Source: Streptomyces peucetius (GTDB taxonomy: Bacteria; Actinomycetota; Actinomycetes; Streptomycetales; Streptomycetaceae). From it: DNA of 64,000 bases. The notes under the pieces were generated by a model, which worked only from the letters and a program-made list of their open reading frames with translations, had not been told where the DNA came from and made no database searches. The translations under genes were made by a program, and so were the position numbers. Positions within the stretch are counted from its first letter, which is position 1; each line of letters starts with the position of its first letter. The DNA lies in the NCBI RefSeq assembly GCF_025854275.1, contig NZ_CP107567.1, positions 7,440,001 to 7,504,000 on the forward strand, given 5' to 3'. This document shows positions 32,547 through 43,928 of this stretch, in pieces.

Positions 32547-33068
32547 TCATCGCCGGGGCGAAGTGGAATCGGGTGCCGCGTCCAGGATGCGCTCGCGCAT
32601 GGGCCGTCGCCGCAAGGCATCCAGGGCCTCGCCGATGAGCTCGCTCAGCGGGAAGGGGAGTTCGGCCTCGAAGGCGGCGGCAGCCGCGGCCGTCGCACGC
32701 CACTCGGCGTCCAGTGCGGGCAGCAGGGACCGCGCCCGCGCGGTGAGGGACGCGATGCGCCGGCGCCCGTCGCTGCCGGGGCCGACGGTCACGAGCCCGT
32801 CCTTGACCAGGTGGGCCACCGTCTGGCTCACCGCCGAGTGCGTCACGCCGGTCGCCGCGGCCAGGTTTCGGATCGAGCTCGGGCCGTCGGCGGCCAGCGC
32901 GCGCAGGACCGGCGCGTAGCGGGGGCGTACGCCTTCGAGGCCCAGTTCGTCGTAGACGGCCGCGACACCGGCGTCGAGTTCGGTCAGCAGAAGGCGCAGG
33001 CGGGAGCCGAGCAACTCGGGACCGGGGGAGGGGGCCTGGGAACCGGGGGCTTGGGCGGTGGAGGACAC
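32547..33068 (-). CDS. MarR-family transcriptional regulator
   Basis: A 173-residue winged-helix regulator. The recognition region SSIRNLAAATGVTHSAVSQT and wing VTVGPGSDGRRRIASLTARA are typical. It probably represses itself and the divergent aminopeptidase gene through the palindrome AACAGCGCTGTT at 33080-33091, only 11 nt upstream of its start. GTG 33068 has no Shine-Dalgarno; TACATT lies 6 nt before it, so the mRNA is probably leaderless. The C-terminus ends 169 nt from the surface-protein gene, which reads in the same direction. Confidence 0.87.
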   Translation of the reverse strand: MSSTAQAPGSQAPSPGPELLGSRLRLLLTELDAGVAAVYDELGLEGVRPRYAPVLRALAADGPSSIRNLAAATGVTHSAVSQTVAHLVKDGLVTVGPGSDGRRRIASLTARARSLLPALDAEWRATAAAAAAFEAELPFPLSELIGEALDALRRRPMRERILDAAPDSTSPRR

Positions 33069-33079
33069 GAGGATAATGT

Positions 33080-33091
33080 AACAGCGCTGTT
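33080..33091. promoter_or_regulatory. MarR-type operator palindrome
   Basis: AACAGCGCTGTT is a perfect 12-bp palindrome lying in the 57-nt gap between the divergent marR and proline iminopeptidase genes. It overlaps the probable -10 elements on both strands, so binding would repress both genes. Confidence 0.7.
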
Positions 33092-33125
33092 GTATTTCTG
33101 TTGAGCCAAGGGAGGGCGTCGGACC

Positions 33126-34088
33126 ATGGCAGAGCTGTATCCGCCGATCGAGCCGTACGAGCAGGGGACGCTCGACGTGGGCGACGGGAACCTCGTCCAC
33201 TGGGAGGTGTGCGGAAACCCGCGCGGCAAGCCGGCGCTCGTCGTGCACGGCGGGCCGGGGTCCGGCTGCAATCCGCGGATGCGGCGGTACTTCGACCCCG
33301 GCGCCTACCGGATCGTGCTGTTCGACCAGCGCGGCTGCGGACGCAGCACACCGCACGCCGCCGACCCCGCCGTCGACATGCGGCACAACACCACCGGCCA
33401 TCTGCTCGCCGACATGGAGCGGTTGCGCGAACACCTCGGGATCGAACGCTGGCTCCTCTACGGCGGGTCGTGGGGCTCGACGCTCCTGCTGGCCTACGCC
33501 GAGCGCCATCCGCTGCGCGTGTCCCAGATCGTGGTCAACGGCGTCACGACCACCCGGCGGCGGGAGATCGACTGGCTCTACCGAGGGGTCGGCCGCTTCT
33601 TCCCCGAGCAGTGGGACCGCTTCCGGGCCGGCGTGCCCGGGGCCGGGCGGGGCGGTGACCTCGTGGCCGCGTACGCCGCTCTGATGGAGAGCGGCGACCG
33701 GGCGGTACGGGAGAAGGCGGCCGGCGACTGGTGCCGCTGGGAGGACGCCGTGCTGTCCCTGGAGCCGAACGGCGGGCCGGCCCCCTACAGCGGCCGGCCC
33801 TCGGACGCGCGGATCGCGCTGGTGCGGATCGCGGCTCACTACTTCGCGCACGGAGCATGGCTGGAGGAAGGGGCGCTCCTGCGCGACGCCGCCGGCCTGA
33901 ACGGAATTGCCGGAGCGCTCTTCCACGGCCGTCTGGATCTCAGTTCGCCGCTCGAGACCGCGTGGGAACTCAGCCGCGCCTGGACGGACGCCGAACTGGT
34001 GGTCGTGGACGACTCGGGGCACAAGGGGAGCGCCGCGATGCGCGGCCAGGTCATCGGCGCTCTGGAGCGATTCCGGTACACCGAGTGA
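33126..34088 (+). CDS. pip: Proline iminopeptidase (prolyl aminopeptidase)
   Basis: A 320-residue alpha/beta hydrolase of peptidase family S33. It has the oxyanion HGGPGSGC (with the GGPG typical of the family), DQRGCGRS, the nucleophile Ser in GGSWGS and catalytic Asp and His near the C-terminus (GRLDLSSP, DDSGHKG). It releases N-terminal proline from peptides in the cytoplasm. The next upstream gene, divergent, is a MarR regulator with an operator between them, so it may be induced by a small ligand. Followed by an intergenic region of 218 nt. Confidence 0.9.
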   Translation: MAELYPPIEPYEQGTLDVGDGNLVHWEVCGNPRGKPALVVHGGPGSGCNPRMRRYFDPGAYRIVLFDQRGCGRSTPHAADPAVDMRHNTTGHLLADMERLREHLGIERWLLYGGSWGSTLLLAYAERHPLRVSQIVVNGVTTTRRREIDWLYRGVGRFFPEQWDRFRAGVPGAGRGGDLVAAYAALMESGDRAVREKAAGDWCRWEDAVLSLEPNGGPAPYSGRPSDARIALVRIAAHYFAHGAWLEEGALLRDAAGLNGIAGALFHGRLDLSSPLETAWELSRAWTDAELVVVDDSGHKGSAAMRGQVIGALERFRYTE

Positions 34089-34306
34089 CTGGTGTGCCCA
34101 AAGGGGCAGTTGAGATCCAGCCAATTGCGCAGCGGTGCCACTTGTGGGGAATTCACCTGGTGGAAGCGGGATTTCAACCGTTCGCGGCCGCGACGCCGAA
34201 GTTTCTTCGAATGCCGTTGAACAGCTGCCGCCCTCCCGTCCGTACCTAGGGCCATGAACGGCGCGCTCCGGGCGCCGGACCGGATGGATGAAACACGGGA
34301 GTGGAC

Positions 34307-35281
34307 ATGAACACCTGGCGGAACGCCTCGCTCGCGGTGACTGCGACGGCCGTACTCGCGCTGACGACGGCGTGCGGTCAGGACAAGGGCACCGAGACAC
34401 CCAATGGTCAGGCGGTCGGTGCCGCCAACCCGGCCGCACAACCCGGCAACGGCTACGGCTCCGACGCCGGTTACGGTTCGGCGGCCGGCGGCGAGGCGGC
34501 CGACGCGAAGCCGGCCGGGCAGCTCGCGGTCTGGGAGAGCAAGGAACTCGGCAAGGTCGTCGCCGACAGCGCGGGCCTCACCCTCTACCGGTTCGACAAG
34601 GACACCGCCAACCCGCCGAAGTCGAATTGCGAAGGCGACTGCGCGAAGACATGGCCCGTCGTGGCCGCCGGCGGCGCGTCCGCCGCCCCCGGCGTCGACC
34701 CGTCCCTGATCGGCGAGGTCACCAGGGCGGACGGCACCAAGCAACTCACCATCGACGGCTGGCCGATGTACCGGTACGCCAAGGACACCAAGGCCGGCGA
34801 CGTCAAGGGCCAGGGCATCGGCGGCACCTGGTACGCGGCCGCCCCCGACGGCAAGAAGGCCGCACCGGGCGCGGACGGCGCGGCAGGAGGTGACGAGGGC
34901 GCCGCCGAGCCGGCGGATCTCGCGGGCCTTTCCGTCCGCAAGGACCCGAAGCTCGGCGAGATCGTGGTCGACAAGAACGGCATGACCGTCTACCGGTTCA
35001 TGAAGGACTCCGCCTGGCCCATGAAGACCGCCTGCACCGGCGACTGTCTGGAGAAGTGGCCGGTGGTGGCCCCCGTCGACAAGAACGACACGGTCGGCAT
35101 CCTCAAGAAGGGCTTCGTGACCTTCGACCGCCCCGACGGGATCGTGCAGCAGACCATCGACTGCTGGCCCATCTACACCTTCAAGGGTGACGCCGAGCCC
35201 GGTGACACCAACGGCCAGGGCGTCGGCGGCACGTGGTACGCCGTCTCGCCCGAGGGCAAGCCGGTCGGAGCGCCCAAGTAG
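34307..35281 (+). CDS. SCO0930-family lipoprotein with two repeat domains
   Basis: A 324-residue lipoprotein: lipobox LTTAC (Cys23), a Gly/Tyr/Ser-rich spacer, then two copies of the secreted 'lipoprotein repeat' domain, each with a LYRFDKD- or VYRFMKD-like start, a CxGDC motif (CEGDCAKTWP; CTGDCLEKWP), a WPMY/WPIY motif and a GxGGTWYA end. Two conserved Cys per domain could form a disulphide. Function unknown; homologues are common beside sdh/c-di-GMP loci in Streptomyces. ATG 34307 is favoured over GTG 34301 because GGGAG sits 5 nt before it. A strong terminator follows. Confidence 0.88.
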   Translation: MNTWRNASLAVTATAVLALTTACGQDKGTETPNGQAVGAANPAAQPGNGYGSDAGYGSAAGGEAADAKPAGQLAVWESKELGKVVADSAGLTLYRFDKDTANPPKSNCEGDCAKTWPVVAAGGASAAPGVDPSLIGEVTRADGTKQLTIDGWPMYRYAKDTKAGDVKGQGIGGTWYAAAPDGKKAAPGADGAAGGDEGAAEPADLAGLSVRKDPKLGEIVVDKNGMTVYRFMKDSAWPMKTACTGDCLEKWPVVAPVDKNDTVGILKKGFVTFDRPDGIVQQTIDCWPIYTFKGDAEPGDTNGQGVGGTWYAVSPEGKPVGAPK

Positions 35282-35309
35282 TCCCCACGCCGCGCCTCCG
35301 GCCCGCGTC

Positions 35310-35344
35310 GGCCCGCCTCACGCCCTTGCGCGTGACGGCGGGCC
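35310..35344 (+). terminator. Hairpin terminator after lipoprotein gene
   Basis: Left arm 35310-35323 pairs with 35330-35344 over 14 bp with a single bulged C at 35336 and a 6-nt loop, starting 29 nt after the stop codon. Confidence 0.8.
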
Positions 35345-35529
35345 GGCGCATGTGCGGGGCGGTTATGACGAGGGCCGATGCCACGGGCCGATGACCAACA
35401 GGTGTGACCAAGAACGGACCGCTAATTTCCGTTTGGGCTCGCCCTCTTGGCGGGCGATCAGTAGCCTCGGCTCGAACGCCGGCCATGAACACGGCCGAAC
35501 TCCCCCGTGGCGACTTGTTGGAGACATCG

Positions 35530-36339
35530 ATGGAGCGTCCCGCCTGGGCCCCGCACGGCATCGACATTTCGGTGCCGAGCGTGTCCCGCATCTATGACTT
35601 CTATCTGGGCGGCTCCCACAATTTCGAGGTCGACAGGGCGGCCGCGCGCAAGGCCATGGAGTTCATGCCGGGACTCCCCAAGATCATGCAGGCGAACCGG
35701 GCCTTCATGCGCCGCGCGGTCGAATTCGCGGTGGACGCCGGCATCACCCAGTTCCTCGACATCGGCTCCGGCATTCCGACCTTCGGCAACGTCCACGAGG
35801 TCGCCCGCAAAGCCACCCCCGACGCACGGGTCCTCTACGTCGACCACGATCCGGTGGCCGTGGCGCACAGTCGCGCGGTCCTCGACGGCGACGAGCAGTC
35901 GGACGTCGTCGCCGCCGATCTGCGGGGGCCCCGGCAGATCCTCGACAGCCCCGAGGCCGCACTGCTCGACCTGGAACGGCCGGTGGCGCTGCTCCTCGTC
36001 GCCGTACTCCACTTCCTCGAGGACGAGGACGACCCGTACGTGGCGGTGGCCGAGCTGCGTGACGCGCTGGCACCGGGCAGTCTGCTGGTGCTCACCCATG
36101 CCTCCTTCGAGGGCGTTCCGGTGCCGCCCGAGCGGGCGGGCGGCGCGGTCGAGGTGTACCGGGACATCCGCAACCCGCTGGTGATGCGCTCGCGCGAGCA
36201 GATCGCCCGGTTCTTCGACGGGTACGAGATGGTCGAACCCGGGCTGGTGTCCATGCCGCACTGGCGGCCGGACGGGCCGGTCGACCAGGAGGATCCGTAT
36301 GCCTTCTCCGGCTTCGCCGGGGTGGGGCGCAAGGCGTGA
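35530..36339 (+). CDS. SAM-dependent methyltransferase (DUF574/TehB-like)
   Basis: A 269-residue methyltransferase of the actinobacterial DUF574 group. The N-terminus PSVSRIYDFYLGGSHNFEVD is the group hallmark, FLDIGSGIPTFGNVHEVA is the SAM-binding glycine motif and VLYVDHDPVAVAHSRAVL the acidic second strand. Substrates are unknown in this large Streptomyces family. ATG 35530 is chosen because TGGAG lies 7 nt upstream and the group's start is matched; the frame extends further upstream without similarity. Its stop overlaps the start of the c-di-GMP enzyme by 4 nt, a tight coupling that suggests a joint role. Confidence 0.88.
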   Translation: MERPAWAPHGIDISVPSVSRIYDFYLGGSHNFEVDRAAARKAMEFMPGLPKIMQANRAFMRRAVEFAVDAGITQFLDIGSGIPTFGNVHEVARKATPDARVLYVDHDPVAVAHSRAVLDGDEQSDVVAADLRGPRQILDSPEAALLDLERPVALLLVAVLHFLEDEDDPYVAVAELRDALAPGSLLVLTHASFEGVPVPPERAGGAVEVYRDIRNPLVMRSREQIARFFDGYEMVEPGLVSMPHWRPDGPVDQEDPYAFSGFAGVGRKA

Positions 36340-38498
36340 GGCAAACGTCAGAGGCGGCCGTGCCGGAGGGGCATCCGGGCGTGCTGGAGGACCGGCTCAG
36401 GCGGTTCGCGACGATCTGGAGCCGGGCCATCTTCCCCGCCACCGCCACGTCGCTGACCCGGCCCGAGTTCGAAGAGCATCTGCTCCCGCTCGCACGGGTG
36501 TTGAGCGACGCGCTCCATGCCCGCCCGTTCACCGCCCAGGTCGCCCAGCAGGTGGGCGCCGCGCTCGTCGGCGCGCACTGCACCGACCCGGATGCCCTCG
36601 GCCGCACCCTCGGCGTGGTCGACGCGTACCTGGTGCTCTACTGCGGCGATCCCGAGCAGAGCGCGGAGGAGAGCAGGGCCCGCTGCGCCAGGCTGCAGCA
36701 TGCCCTCGCCACCGGCTTCGCCCAGGCGCTCCGCGAGCGCACGCTGGCCGAGCAGGAGTCCATCGCCCGCTCGTCACTGCTGGCCCGCAGTGAGGCACTG
36801 CACGCCATGCACGCCACCGAGGTCCGCTTCCGGGCGGTGTTCGAGGGTGCCGCAATCGGTATCGGCATCGCCGATCTCGAGGGCAACGTCCTAGAGGTCA
36901 ACGACACGCTGACGCAGATGTTCGGCGGGCTGGAGAACCACGTCCGCGGCCGCAAGGTCACCGACTGGGCCCACCCGGAGGACCGGCCGCACGTGTGGGA
37001 GTTCTACCGGGAGCTGGTCAAGGGCGAGCGCGAGCACTACCGGGTCGAGAAGCCGTTCTACCGCAACGACGGCACCGTGCTGTGGACCAATCTGACCGTC
37101 TCCCTGTTGCGCGACGCCGACGGCCGGCCGCAGTACCAGCTGGCGCTCTTCGAGGACACCACCGAGCGCCGGCTGCTCAACCTGCGGCTGCGGTACGAGG
37201 CCACGCACGACGCGCTGACCGGTCTGCCCAACCGCACGCTGTTCTTCGAGCGGCTGGAGAAGGCCGTCGGCGCCGGCAACGGCACCCGCTTCGGGCTGTG
37301 CTACCTCGACCTCGACGGATTCAAGACCATCAACGACAGCCTCGGCCACGCCACCGGCGACCGGCTGCTGGTGGAGGTCGCCGACCGGCTGCAGAGCTGC
37401 GCCACGGCACCGGGCGAGATGGTCGCCCGGCTCGGCGGCGACGAGTTCGTCGCCCTGACCACCGGGCCCGACACGCAAGCCGAGGTCGACGAGCTCGCCA
37501 CCCGCATCCTGAACGCCCTGGCCACCCCGATCCGCGTCGACGGGCGGGAGTTCACGGTGCGCGGCAGCATCGGCATCGTCGAAGGACCGGCGGGCGAACG
37601 GACCGGCGCCGAGGTGCTGCGCAGCGCGGACATCACCATGTACCGGGCCAAGTCCGCCGGCGGCAACCGCTTCGAGATCGCCGACCCGGAGGCCGATGCC
37701 CGTGCCATCACCCGGCACGGGCTGACCAACGCGCTGCCCGCCGCCCTGGAGCGCGGCGAGTTCTTCATCGAGTACCAGCCGCTGGTCCACCTCGGCGACG
37801 GCAGTGTGCACGGCGCGGAGGCCCTGGTGCGCTGGTGCCATCCGCAGCACGGGGTGCTCGGTCCCGACCGGTTCATCCCGCTCGCGGAACGCACCGGGCT
37901 GATCGTGCCGCTGGGACGCTGGGTGCTCCAGGAGGCCGTACGCCAGGCCCGGTTCTGGAGCAGGCGGCACACCGACGGGGGGCCGCTGCGGATCAACGTC
38001 AACCTCTCGCCCGCCCAGCTCCAGCATCCCGGGCTGGTGGCCGACACCGTCGACGTACTGGAGCGGTCCGGTCTCGAACCGGGCGCGCTGTGCCTGGAGG
38101 TCACGGAGTCCGCGCTCATCGGCGCCGACGAGGAACGGCTGGGGCCGCTGCGGCAACTGGCGGAGATGGGCGTCGACATAGCGCTCGACGACTTCGGGAC
38201 CGGCTACTCCAACCTCGCCAACCTCCGCCGGCTGCCGGTGAGCGTCCTCAAGCTGGATCGTTCCTTCACGCAGGGCATGCAGCGCCACCCCGCCGATCCC
38301 GTCGACCTCAAGATCGTCGAGGGCATCGTGTCACTGGCGCACAGCCTGGAGCTGGCCGTCACGGTCGAGGGCGTGGAGACCGCCGCGCAGGCGGAGCAGC
38401 TGCGGGAGATCGGCTGCGACACCGCCCAGGGCTGGTACTACGCGCGGCCCGGAGCCCCCGACCGGATTCACACCCTGGTGCTGGCGGACGCGGTCTGA
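36336..38498 (+). CDS. rmdA: PAS-GGDEF-EAL cyclic di-GMP enzyme, RmdA-like
   Basis: A 720-residue cytoplasmic protein. A helical N-terminus (1-160) precedes PAS-PAC (about 165-285), GGDEF (about 290-450, intact GGDEF at about 367) and EAL (about 465-710; EALVRW at about 495 and DDFGTGYSNL intact). Both catalytic motifs are complete, so synthesis and hydrolysis of c-di-GMP are both possible. In S. coelicolor the homologous RmdA acts as a phosphodiesterase that promotes aerial development. GTG 36336 overlaps the methyltransferase stop. The nearby SCO0930-type lipoprotein and sdh genes match the rmdA neighbourhood as I know it. The last 31 nt overlap the convergent LysR gene. Confidence 0.85.
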   Translation: MRQTSEAAVPEGHPGVLEDRLRRFATIWSRAIFPATATSLTRPEFEEHLLPLARVLSDALHARPFTAQVAQQVGAALVGAHCTDPDALGRTLGVVDAYLVLYCGDPEQSAEESRARCARLQHALATGFAQALRERTLAEQESIARSSLLARSEALHAMHATEVRFRAVFEGAAIGIGIADLEGNVLEVNDTLTQMFGGLENHVRGRKVTDWAHPEDRPHVWEFYRELVKGEREHYRVEKPFYRNDGTVLWTNLTVSLLRDADGRPQYQLALFEDTTERRLLNLRLRYEATHDALTGLPNRTLFFERLEKAVGAGNGTRFGLCYLDLDGFKTINDSLGHATGDRLLVEVADRLQSCATAPGEMVARLGGDEFVALTTGPDTQAEVDELATRILNALATPIRVDGREFTVRGSIGIVEGPAGERTGAEVLRSADITMYRAKSAGGNRFEIADPEADARAITRHGLTNALPAALERGEFFIEYQPLVHLGDGSVHGAEALVRWCHPQHGVLGPDRFIPLAERTGLIVPLGRWVLQEAVRQARFWSRRHTDGGPLRINVNLSPAQLQHPGLVADTVDVLERSGLEPGALCLEVTESALIGADEERLGPLRQLAEMGVDIALDDFGTGYSNLANLRRLPVSVLKLDRSFTQGMQRHPADPVDLKIVEGIVSLAHSLELAVTVEGVETAAQAEQLREIGCDTAQGWYYARPGAPDRIHTLVLADAV

Positions 38499-39388
38499 CG
38501 TCTCCCGGCGGCCCGCGAGTCCAGCAGCACTCGCTGCAGCTCGCGGGCCGCCCGCGGCGGCGCGACGTCGCTGCGGTGCGCGAGCCCGATCGTCCTGCGC
38601 AGCCCCGGCCCCGCGAGCGGGGTCACGCGGAGGTCGCCGCCGGCCCCCTCGGCCACCATGGCGGGGACCACGGCGACCCCGAGGCCCGCCCGGACGAACC
38701 CGAGCACCGCGTCCATCTCGCCGCCCTCCACGGTGAACGACGGCTCGAACCCCTCGGCCCGGCAGGCGGCCACCGTCAGATCCCGCAGGTCGTAGCCGTG
38801 CCGGAACATCACCAGCGGTTCGCCCGCGAGATCGGAGATCCGCAGCGGAGCGGGCGGCGCGGGCGCGGCGGGTGAGGAGACCGCCACCAGATCCTCCCGC
38901 AGCAGTTCGACGGTGCTGAGCGCCGGCGAGGAGGAGGGCAGGGGCAGCACCACCAGCGCCAGGTCGAGAGCGCCGCGCGCGAGCTCCCGTACGAGATCGT
39001 GCGAGCCGGACTCCTCGACCAAGATCTCGATGCCCGGGTGCAGATCGTGAAAGGTGCGCAGCACCTGCGGCAGCAGACCGGTGCACAGGCTCGGCGTCGC
39101 ACCGAGCCGGACCCGGCCGCGGCGCAGCTGGGCCACCTCCTGCACCTCGCGGCGGGCGGTGTCGGTGTCGGCGAGGATCCGGCGGGCGAGCGGGAGCAGT
39201 GCCTCGCCGGCGTCGGTGAGGGCGATGTTGCCCCGGGCACGGCGGAAGAGATCGGCGCCCAGCTCCTGCTCCAGAGCCCGGATCTGCTGGGAGAGCGACG
39301 GCTGGGAGACATGGACCCGCTCCGCGGCCCGGGTGAAGTGAAGGGTCTCGGCGACCGCGGTGAAGTAGCGCAGCTGCTGCAGTTGCAT
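38468..39388 (-). CDS. LysR-type regulator divergent from sdhCAB
   Basis: A 306-residue LysR regulator: winged helix-turn-helix at the N-terminus (LRYFTAVAETLHFTRAAERV, VSQPSLSQQIRALEQELG) and a periplasmic-binding-like effector domain (about 90-300). It is divergent from sdhC with 93 nt between start codons, containing the palindrome CGATAG-N7-CTATCG (39407-39425) with a T-N11-A core, so it most likely controls the sdh operon and itself. The effector is unknown; a C4-dicarboxylate or redox signal is plausible. The 3' end overlaps the rmdA 3' end by 31 nt. Confidence 0.9.
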   Translation of the reverse strand: MQLQQLRYFTAVAETLHFTRAAERVHVSQPSLSQQIRALEQELGADLFRRARGNIALTDAGEALLPLARRILADTDTARREVQEVAQLRRGRVRLGATPSLCTGLLPQVLRTFHDLHPGIEILVEESGSHDLVRELARGALDLALVVLPLPSSSPALSTVELLREDLVAVSSPAAPAPPAPLRISDLAGEPLVMFRHGYDLRDLTVAACRAEGFEPSFTVEGGEMDAVLGFVRAGLGVAVVPAMVAEGAGGDLRVTPLAGPGLRRTIGLAHRSDVAPPRAARELQRVLLDSRAAGRRQTASASTRV

Positions 39389-39406
39389 GACCCGAGTCTA
39401 ACGGCT

Positions 39407-39425
39407 CGATAGGCTGTCGCTATCG
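39407..39425. promoter_or_regulatory. LysR operator (T-N11-A)
   Basis: CGATAG-N7-CTATCG, a perfect 6+6 inverted repeat with ATAG/CTAT half sites, located just upstream of the sdhC -35 element. Confidence 0.7.
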
Positions 39426-39444
39426 ACATCAGCCGGATCATGTC

Positions 39445-39475
39445 TTGGACCTCTGATGCCGACCGGGCCTAGCGT
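39445..39475 (+). promoter_or_regulatory. sdhC promoter
   Basis: TTGGAC (39445-39450) and TAGCGT (39470-39475) with a 19-nt spacer. The -10 ends 6 nt before the sdhC ATG and no ribosome-binding site is present, so the transcript is probably leaderless. Confidence 0.55.
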
Positions 39476-39481
39476 CGACGC

Positions 39482-40189
39482 ATGGCTTCGGCAACGCGGA
39501 CGGAACGACAACCGTCCATGACACACATCTTCTGGCGCTCGACCGTCGGCAAGAAGACGGTCATGGCCGTCAGCGGTCTGATCATGCTCGGCTACCTGGT
39601 CGCCCATGTGATGGGCAACCTCAAGATCTTCTTCGGACCGGGGGAGTTCAACGCCTACGGCCACTGGCTGCGCACCATGGGCGCCCCGGTCCTGCACCAC
39701 TCGTGGGCCCTGTGGATCGTCCGCGTCGTGCTGCTCGCCGCCGTCGTCGCGCACGCGGTCAGCGCGTACCAGCTCAGCCGGCGCGACATCAGGGCCCGGC
39801 CGACCGCGTACGCGCACAAGCGGCCCCGCGCGAGCTACGCGACCCGCACCATGCGCTGGGGCGGCGTCATCCTCGCTCTGTTCATCGTCTGGCACATCCT
39901 CGACCTGACCACCGGCACCGTCCATCCGGGCGGCTTCCAGGAAGGGCGTCCGTACCAGAACGTCGTGGACACCTTCTCCACCTGGTACGGCAACGTGATC
40001 TACATCGTCGCCATGCTGGCCGTCGGACTGCACGTCCGGCACGGCTTCTGGAGCGCCGCCCAGACCCTCGGCACAGGCAGCGCCCGCCGTGACCGCGCCC
40101 TCAGGGCCACTGCCGACGGCCTGGCGCTCGCGCTGACCGCCGGTTTCGTCTCCGTACCCGTCGCCGTCATGACCGGAGTGGTGAGCTGA
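39482..40189 (+). CDS. sdhC: Succinate dehydrogenase cytochrome b subunit
   Basis: A 235-residue integral membrane protein with five hydrophobic helices, of the single-subunit cytochrome b558 type used by type B succinate dehydrogenases and fumarate reductases. His residues for the two haems are seen at helix ends (HVMGN, HHSWALW, HAVSAY, WHILDL, HVRHG). It anchors SdhAB and passes electrons to menaquinone. It is the first gene of sdhCAB and is probably leaderless. In Streptomyces this is the second, LysR-linked sdh locus, distinct from the four-gene sdhCDAB used with the TCA cycle. Confidence 0.92.
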   Translation: MASATRTERQPSMTHIFWRSTVGKKTVMAVSGLIMLGYLVAHVMGNLKIFFGPGEFNAYGHWLRTMGAPVLHHSWALWIVRVVLLAAVVAHAVSAYQLSRRDIRARPTAYAHKRPRASYATRTMRWGGVILALFIVWHILDLTTGTVHPGGFQEGRPYQNVVDTFSTWYGNVIYIVAMLAVGLHVRHGFWSAAQTLGTGSARRDRALRATADGLALALTAGFVSVPVAVMTGVVS

Positions 40190-40190
40190 C

Positions 40191-42130
<1,940 letters not shown>

Positions 42131-42134
<4 letters not shown>

Positions 42135-42877
42135 AGCTCAACCTGCGCGTCTGGCGCCAGCAGAACCCGGACGCCGAAGGCGCCATGGCCACCTACGAGG
42201 TCGACGGCATCTCCCCGGACATGTCCTTCCTGGAGATGCTCGACACCCTCAACGAGGACCTCATCCTGCGCGGCGAGGAACCCGTCGCGTTCGACCACGA
42301 CTGCCGCGAGGGCATCTGCGGTGCCTGCTCCCTGGTCATCAACGGCGACGCCCACGGTCCGGAACGCACCACCACCTGCCAGCTGCACATGCGCTCCTTC
42401 CGCGACGGCGACACCATCGACGTCGAACCGTGGCGGGCCTCGGCCTTCCCCGTCGTCAAGGACCTCGTGGTGGACCGCTCCTCCTTCGACCGGATCATCC
42501 AGGCCGGCGGCTGGATCAGCGCCCCCACCGGCTCGGCGCCCGAGGCCCACGCCACGCCCGTGCCCAAGCCCGACGCCGACTTCGCCTTCGAGCACGCCGA
42601 GTGCATCGGCTGCGGAGCCTGCGTGGCGGCCTGCCCCAACGGCTCGGCGATGCTCTTCACCTCGGCCAAGGTCAACCACCTGGGCGTGCTGCCCCAGGGG
42701 GCTCCCGAGCGGGAGACCCGGGTGCTCGACATGGTCGCGGCCATGGACGACGAGGGCTTCGGCGGCTGCACCCTCACCGGGGAGTGCGCCAGCGCCTGCC
42801 CGAAGGGCATTCCGCTGCCGTCCATCGCCGCGATGAACCGGGAGTGGCTGCGGGCGACCCGGAAGGTCAGGCGGTAG
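42131..42877 (+). CDS. sdhB: Succinate dehydrogenase iron-sulfur subunit
   Basis: A 248-residue protein with three iron-sulfur clusters: the [2Fe-2S] plant-type site ([15 protein letters not shown] with a later Cys in TTTCQLH), and the [4Fe-4S]/[3Fe-4S] sites [15 protein letters not shown] and [15 protein letters not shown]. It links FAD in SdhA to quinone reduction in SdhC. ATG 42131 overlaps the sdhA stop (ATGA). The last 11 nt overlap the convergent metallo-hydrolase gene, leaving no room for a dedicated terminator. Confidence 0.95.
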
Positions 42878-43928
42878 GCCGTAGATCGGCGCCGTACACC
42901 GTCGCGTAGTCGGGCACGACGATCCGGGAGGCGGGGGACAGCCGGCGGACCTCGGCGGTGAACGCGTCGAGGTCCATCGCCGGATCCCTTCGGGGCGGCG
43001 CGCTGAGAGGCTCCTCGAAGTTGTCCCAGTGCACGGGGACGACCGTCCCCGGGTTCCCGAGCGTGCTCAGCAGCCGTGGCAGATAGCGGTGCGTCGACCG
43101 GCTCGAGGGCGTCGCGGCCATCAGCACGTCGGGCCGCAGACCGGCCGCGGACCGTTCGTCGAAGTCGCTCGCGCCCATGAGGAAGAACGAGGGCCCGTCG
43201 GCGACGGTCACCTGGAAGGCGAGCGTGTCGCCCTCCGGGAGATCGGAGACCGTCCGAGGCGCCGGGCGCGGCGGGGCGTGGAGCGTGCCCGGCGCGAAGT
43301 AGGACCACTTGGCGTTGCGGCTGTGCCGGGAGGCCACCACCTCGACCGTGAAACCGTCGAAGTCGAGCACCTCACCGCCCTTCACCACACTGATCTGCCC
43401 GGCGTCCACGCCGAGCGCCCGCAGCACGTGATACGTCGTCTCCGTGCCGATGACCCGGGCGCCCGTCGACGTCGCGATGCAGGGCACGTCGCCCACATGG
43501 TCCCAATGGGTGTGGCTGACGAGCACCAGTTCGGGGCGGCCCGCGTGCCGGGCCACCAGCTCCTCGTCGCTCCTCAGCCGGGTGTCCGGGTCGAAGCCCT
43601 TCGGCCCGAACAGTCCGGTCGGGAAGCGGGTGATGTACGGGTCGAAGAGAACGGTCCGGCCGCCGACACCGACGCCGATGCGCCAGCCGGACGTGCCGAG
43701 CCAGCGCAGGGTGGCAGCGTCGGGGCGTACCGCGCCCGACGCGCTCCCTGCCGAGCCGACCGGTGCCGCGTCCGCGCCGACCGGTGCCGCGTCCGGGGCG
43801 GCCTGCGCCGCGCCGGCCGCCGCCGGCAGCAGCGGAGCCGCCGCGCCCACGGCCGCGCCGCGCAGCAGGGTCCGTCGTACGAAGGTCCGCCGTCCGTCGT
43901 CGTGCCGCATGTTCGTGTGTTCGCTCAT
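42867..43928 (-). CDS. Exported metallo-beta-lactamase-fold hydrolase (UlaG-like)
   Basis: A 353-residue enzyme with a Tat-type signal ([20 protein letters not shown]), an Ala/Gly/Pro linker and an MBL domain from about residue 65. [10 protein letters not shown] is the H-x-H-x-D-H zinc motif; SRHSRN, GASDF and VPVHWDNF supply further ligands. The pattern resembles UlaG/YtnP-like lactonases and N-acyl-PE phospholipase-like proteins rather than true antibiotic beta-lactamases. Start ATG 43928 or 43910 cannot be distinguished; neither has a clear ribosome-binding site. Likely acts outside the membrane. Confidence 0.85.
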   Translation of the reverse strand: MSEHTNMRHDDGRRTFVRRTLLRGAAVGAAAPLLPAAAGAAQAAPDAAPVGADAAPVGSAGSASGAVRPDAATLRWLGTSGWRIGVGVGGRTVLFDPYITRFPTGLFGPKGFDPDTRLRSDEELVARHAGRPELVLVSHTHWDHVGDVPCIATSTGARVIGTETTYHVLRALGVDAGQISVVKGGEVLDFDGFTVEVVASRHSRNAKWSYFAPGTLHAPPRPAPRTVSDLPEGDTLAFQVTVADGPSFFLMGASDFDERSAAGLRPDVLMAATPSSRSTHRYLPRLLSTLGNPGTVVPVHWDNFEEPLSAPPRRDPAMDLDAFTAEVRRLSPASRIVVPDYATVYGADLRPTA

